From assembly GCF_963678635.1 (NCBI RefSeq), contig NC_087068.1, positions 9,308,027-9,372,026 of the forward strand: 64,000 nt of DNA, read 5' to 3'. Under the pieces are notes generated by a model. That model saw only the letters and a list, made by a program, of their open reading frames with translations. It searched no databases and was not told the DNA's origin. Source of the DNA: Symsagittifera roscoffensis (Eukaryota > Xenacoelomorpha > Acoela > Convolutidae). Positions 62,531 to 64,000 of the stretch are shown here, piece after piece; within the stretch, counting starts at the first letter, position 1, and each line of letters starts with the position of its first letter. The position numbers and the translations under genes are program-made.

Positions 62531-62703
62531 CAGTGGCAGTTGCAGTGAAGCGGTCACTTTTGACCTGAAGCAGCCCCAGTATGTGCCCCTGTTCCGCCGC
62601 CTGTTGGCGGGACTGGAAGCGACGTTCAGAAATGTGTTGTTTGACCTCTGCCCTGACACGTGCTGCCTCAAGATGAGCTCTCTCGACTGGAACTCTTTCA
62701 CAG
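62531..62703 (+). CDS. Host gene exon, upstream of the NYN domain
   Basis: Preceded by an exceptionally long pyrimidine tract ending CCCACCGCAG and followed by donor GTACCC. It encodes about 57 residues ('LKQPQYVPLFRRLLAGLEAT', 'CPDTCCLKMSSLDWNSF'). GC content and codon composition rise sharply compared with flanks. It splices in phase with the next exon. The exact first base is uncertain because CAGCAG offers two acceptors. Domain unknown. Confidence 0.7.
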
Positions 62704-63140
62704 GTACCCTTATTGTTGTTTGTTTTGATGTTTTTTAAAGCTGGATGACTCTTAATGTGCGTTCGAAAGTTCAAATGGAACTTCTTTGTTAGTTTTCAAT
62801 CATTTTTATCGAACTCAAATTTGATCAGTCGTTCACTTAGCTATTTTTTTTAAAGTTGGATTATTTTTAATGAACTTCCTTGTTAGTTTTCAATATTTTT
62901 TTAATTTCAAAGTTGATCCGTCGAACAGCAAAACTTTCTCGCAGAAAATGGCGATTATGAGATTTATGAGATCAGCTCTTGAGATATGTATACTCATTAG
63001 GAACGTGATACCATGCAACGGATTGCCTACTAGATTCGAACTAGGGTTGAAAATTCTGAGTTAGAGGGGGGGGGGGGGGGGATGGTGGTTGCAGTTTTCA
63101 ATCAATTATGATGACATCATTTGTTCGCCTTTCTTCTCAG

Positions 63141-63318
63141 GTGCACAGAGTGTTGTGGGTCGTCTTGTGGGTCTCACTGTGGACAGGGGATTGAGTTGGA
63201 GCAGTGGGGAGTATGAGGATCTGGTGAATGAGGAGTTGAGTAGGGCGAAAGTGCCCAAGAAACACCTGCTGGGCAAACTGCGAGACGTATTCATCGACTG
63301 CAACAATGTCGCTACAGC
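63141..63318 (+). CDS. Host gene exon, start of a Regnase/ZC3H12-type NYN ribonuclease domain
   Basis: Acceptor TTCTTCTCAG and donor GTAAGTTAAC. 178 nt. It completes the split glycine codon from the previous exon. It encodes 'LVNEELSRAKVPKKHLLGKL' and ends in 'DVFIDCNNVAT', the first catalytic motif of NYN/PIN-like RNases of the ZC3H12 and N4BP1 group, with the key Asp present and Cys where Gly is usual. These enzymes cleave mRNA stem-loops or viral RNA. Confidence 0.8.
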
Positions 63319-63461
63319 GTAAGTTAACAAGACACTCTAAAAAATTTTACTTTAATTGATGTTGCGACCACTGAAGAAGTGGACAAAATCCGAGGTCGGA
63401 TATATTGCTTAAAGCAAAACAGGATCAAAAGAACCGCTCTTAAGTAATTATTTAAAGACCT

Positions 63462-63602
63462 TAGAGCTTTATTTATTTAATTGATACATACATTTCATTA
63501 TTATTCATTTAATTATTTATTTAAACATTATTTATGTAATTGCTACATACATTTATTTATTTTTTATTTAGTTATTTATTTAAACATTATTTATTTAATT
63601 GT
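63462..63602 (+). repeat. AT-rich tandem repeat in the intron
   Basis: Two units of about 65-70 bp built from ATTTATTTAATTG, ATACATACATTT and TTATTTAAACATTATTTAT. Confidence 0.7.
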
Positions 63603-63824
63603 TTCCTCCAATATTTTTCAAATTGCTATCTTGAAACCAATCATTAATTCTGTAGAAGTTTTTCTTCAACCTGAAGATACCATTTTGTCGGAAATTGTCT
63701 GAGAATTGGCCAACAAAAATTGTTTTTCAAGTGAATGGTGAAATTTTTTAAGTGGGACGGAGGCTGATTGCTTTTTCCAACTTTCCAAGATATTTTGTAT
63801 GAGCTAGTTGTGTTGTGGCTTTAG

Positions 63825-63946
63825 ACATGGTCATGGGAAGTTTTCGTGGGCTGGCGTGAAGATAGCTTGTGAGTTCTTTGAAGGCCACGGACACAACGTA
63901 GTCATGATTGTGCCCACTCATCGCAAGAAACAAATCGCCACTCCAG
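63825..63946 (+). CDS. Host gene exon, continuation of the NYN ribonuclease domain
   Basis: Acceptor GTGGCTTTAG, donor GTAATTCT. 122 nt, in phase with the previous exon. It encodes 'AHGHGKFSWAGVKIACEFF' then 'GHGHNVVMIVPTHRKKQIAT', matching the conserved His-Gly, Phe-Ser and VP-x-x-R segments of ZC3H12/N4BP1-like NYN domains. The remaining acidic motifs should be in exons to the right of the window. Confidence 0.82.
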
Positions 63947-64000
63947 GTAATTCTAATTTTGATTTTGTATTAATGAATTTTTTCGAAATAAAAATAGTCA

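Noticed and set aside
63340-63460. A ribozyme-like stretch (CTGAAGAAG...GGTCGGATAT)
   Set aside because: The hammerhead core residues are not present in the required order. It looks like the 3' part of a retroelement or SINE.

Overview
The window is from an invertebrate animal genome. It is AT-rich, carries GT-AG introns, non-LTR and Ty3/gypsy-type retrotransposons, long homopolymer runs and microsatellites, and at the far right three exons of a spliced host gene. I cannot name the species. The dominant content is two Polinton/Maverick (adintovirus-like) large DNA transposons from clearly different lineages, called A and B here.

Element A (left edge to about 15.0 kb; its left end lies outside the window) has a protein-primed type B DNA polymerase (PolB) on the minus strand, interrupted by a 121-nt intron and by inactivating lesions. 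To its right is a three- or four-gene accessory cassette (4.4-6.7 kb) enclosed by a nearly perfect 104-bp inverted repeat. Beyond that lies a tightly overlapping minus-strand chain of virion genes. From low to high coordinates it runs: adenain-type protease, major capsid protein (two in-frame stops), pVI/core-like protein, minor capsid (penton), rve-type integrase, two conserved Polinton proteins, packaging ATPase, a small membrane protein, and four further conserved element genes.

The stretch from 15.0 to 22.9 kb is a retroelement graveyard. It holds a small terminal-inverted-repeat element, a degenerate minus-strand ORF, a Ty3/gypsy pol remnant with a mutated integrase, and pieces of non-LTR reverse transcriptases.

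Element B (22,960-49,401) is a complete insertion. It has terminal inverted repeats starting AGTAGTAGAAG and a 6-bp target-site duplication CAGGAA, and it sits inside the reverse-transcriptase reading frame of a non-LTR retrotransposon whose two halves now flank it. It has a different, badly broken zinc-finger PolB (minus strand), accessory genes including several PC4-like ORFs, and the virion block on the plus strand, inverted relative to A. The right 8.7-9.0 kb was later tandemly duplicated. The duplication junction carries the element's own right terminus plus the CAGGAA target copy, so the duplication postdates insertion. Many stop codons are shared by both copies, so the element was already dead by then.

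From 49.4 to 62.5 kb lies intergenic or intronic DNA with retroelement fragments, including an RT with a candidate PD-(D/E)XK endonuclease tail, a miniature foldback element, SINE-like tRNA-derived pieces and tandem repeats. From 62.5 kb to the end, three exons encode part of a Regnase/ZC3H12-type NYN ribonuclease.
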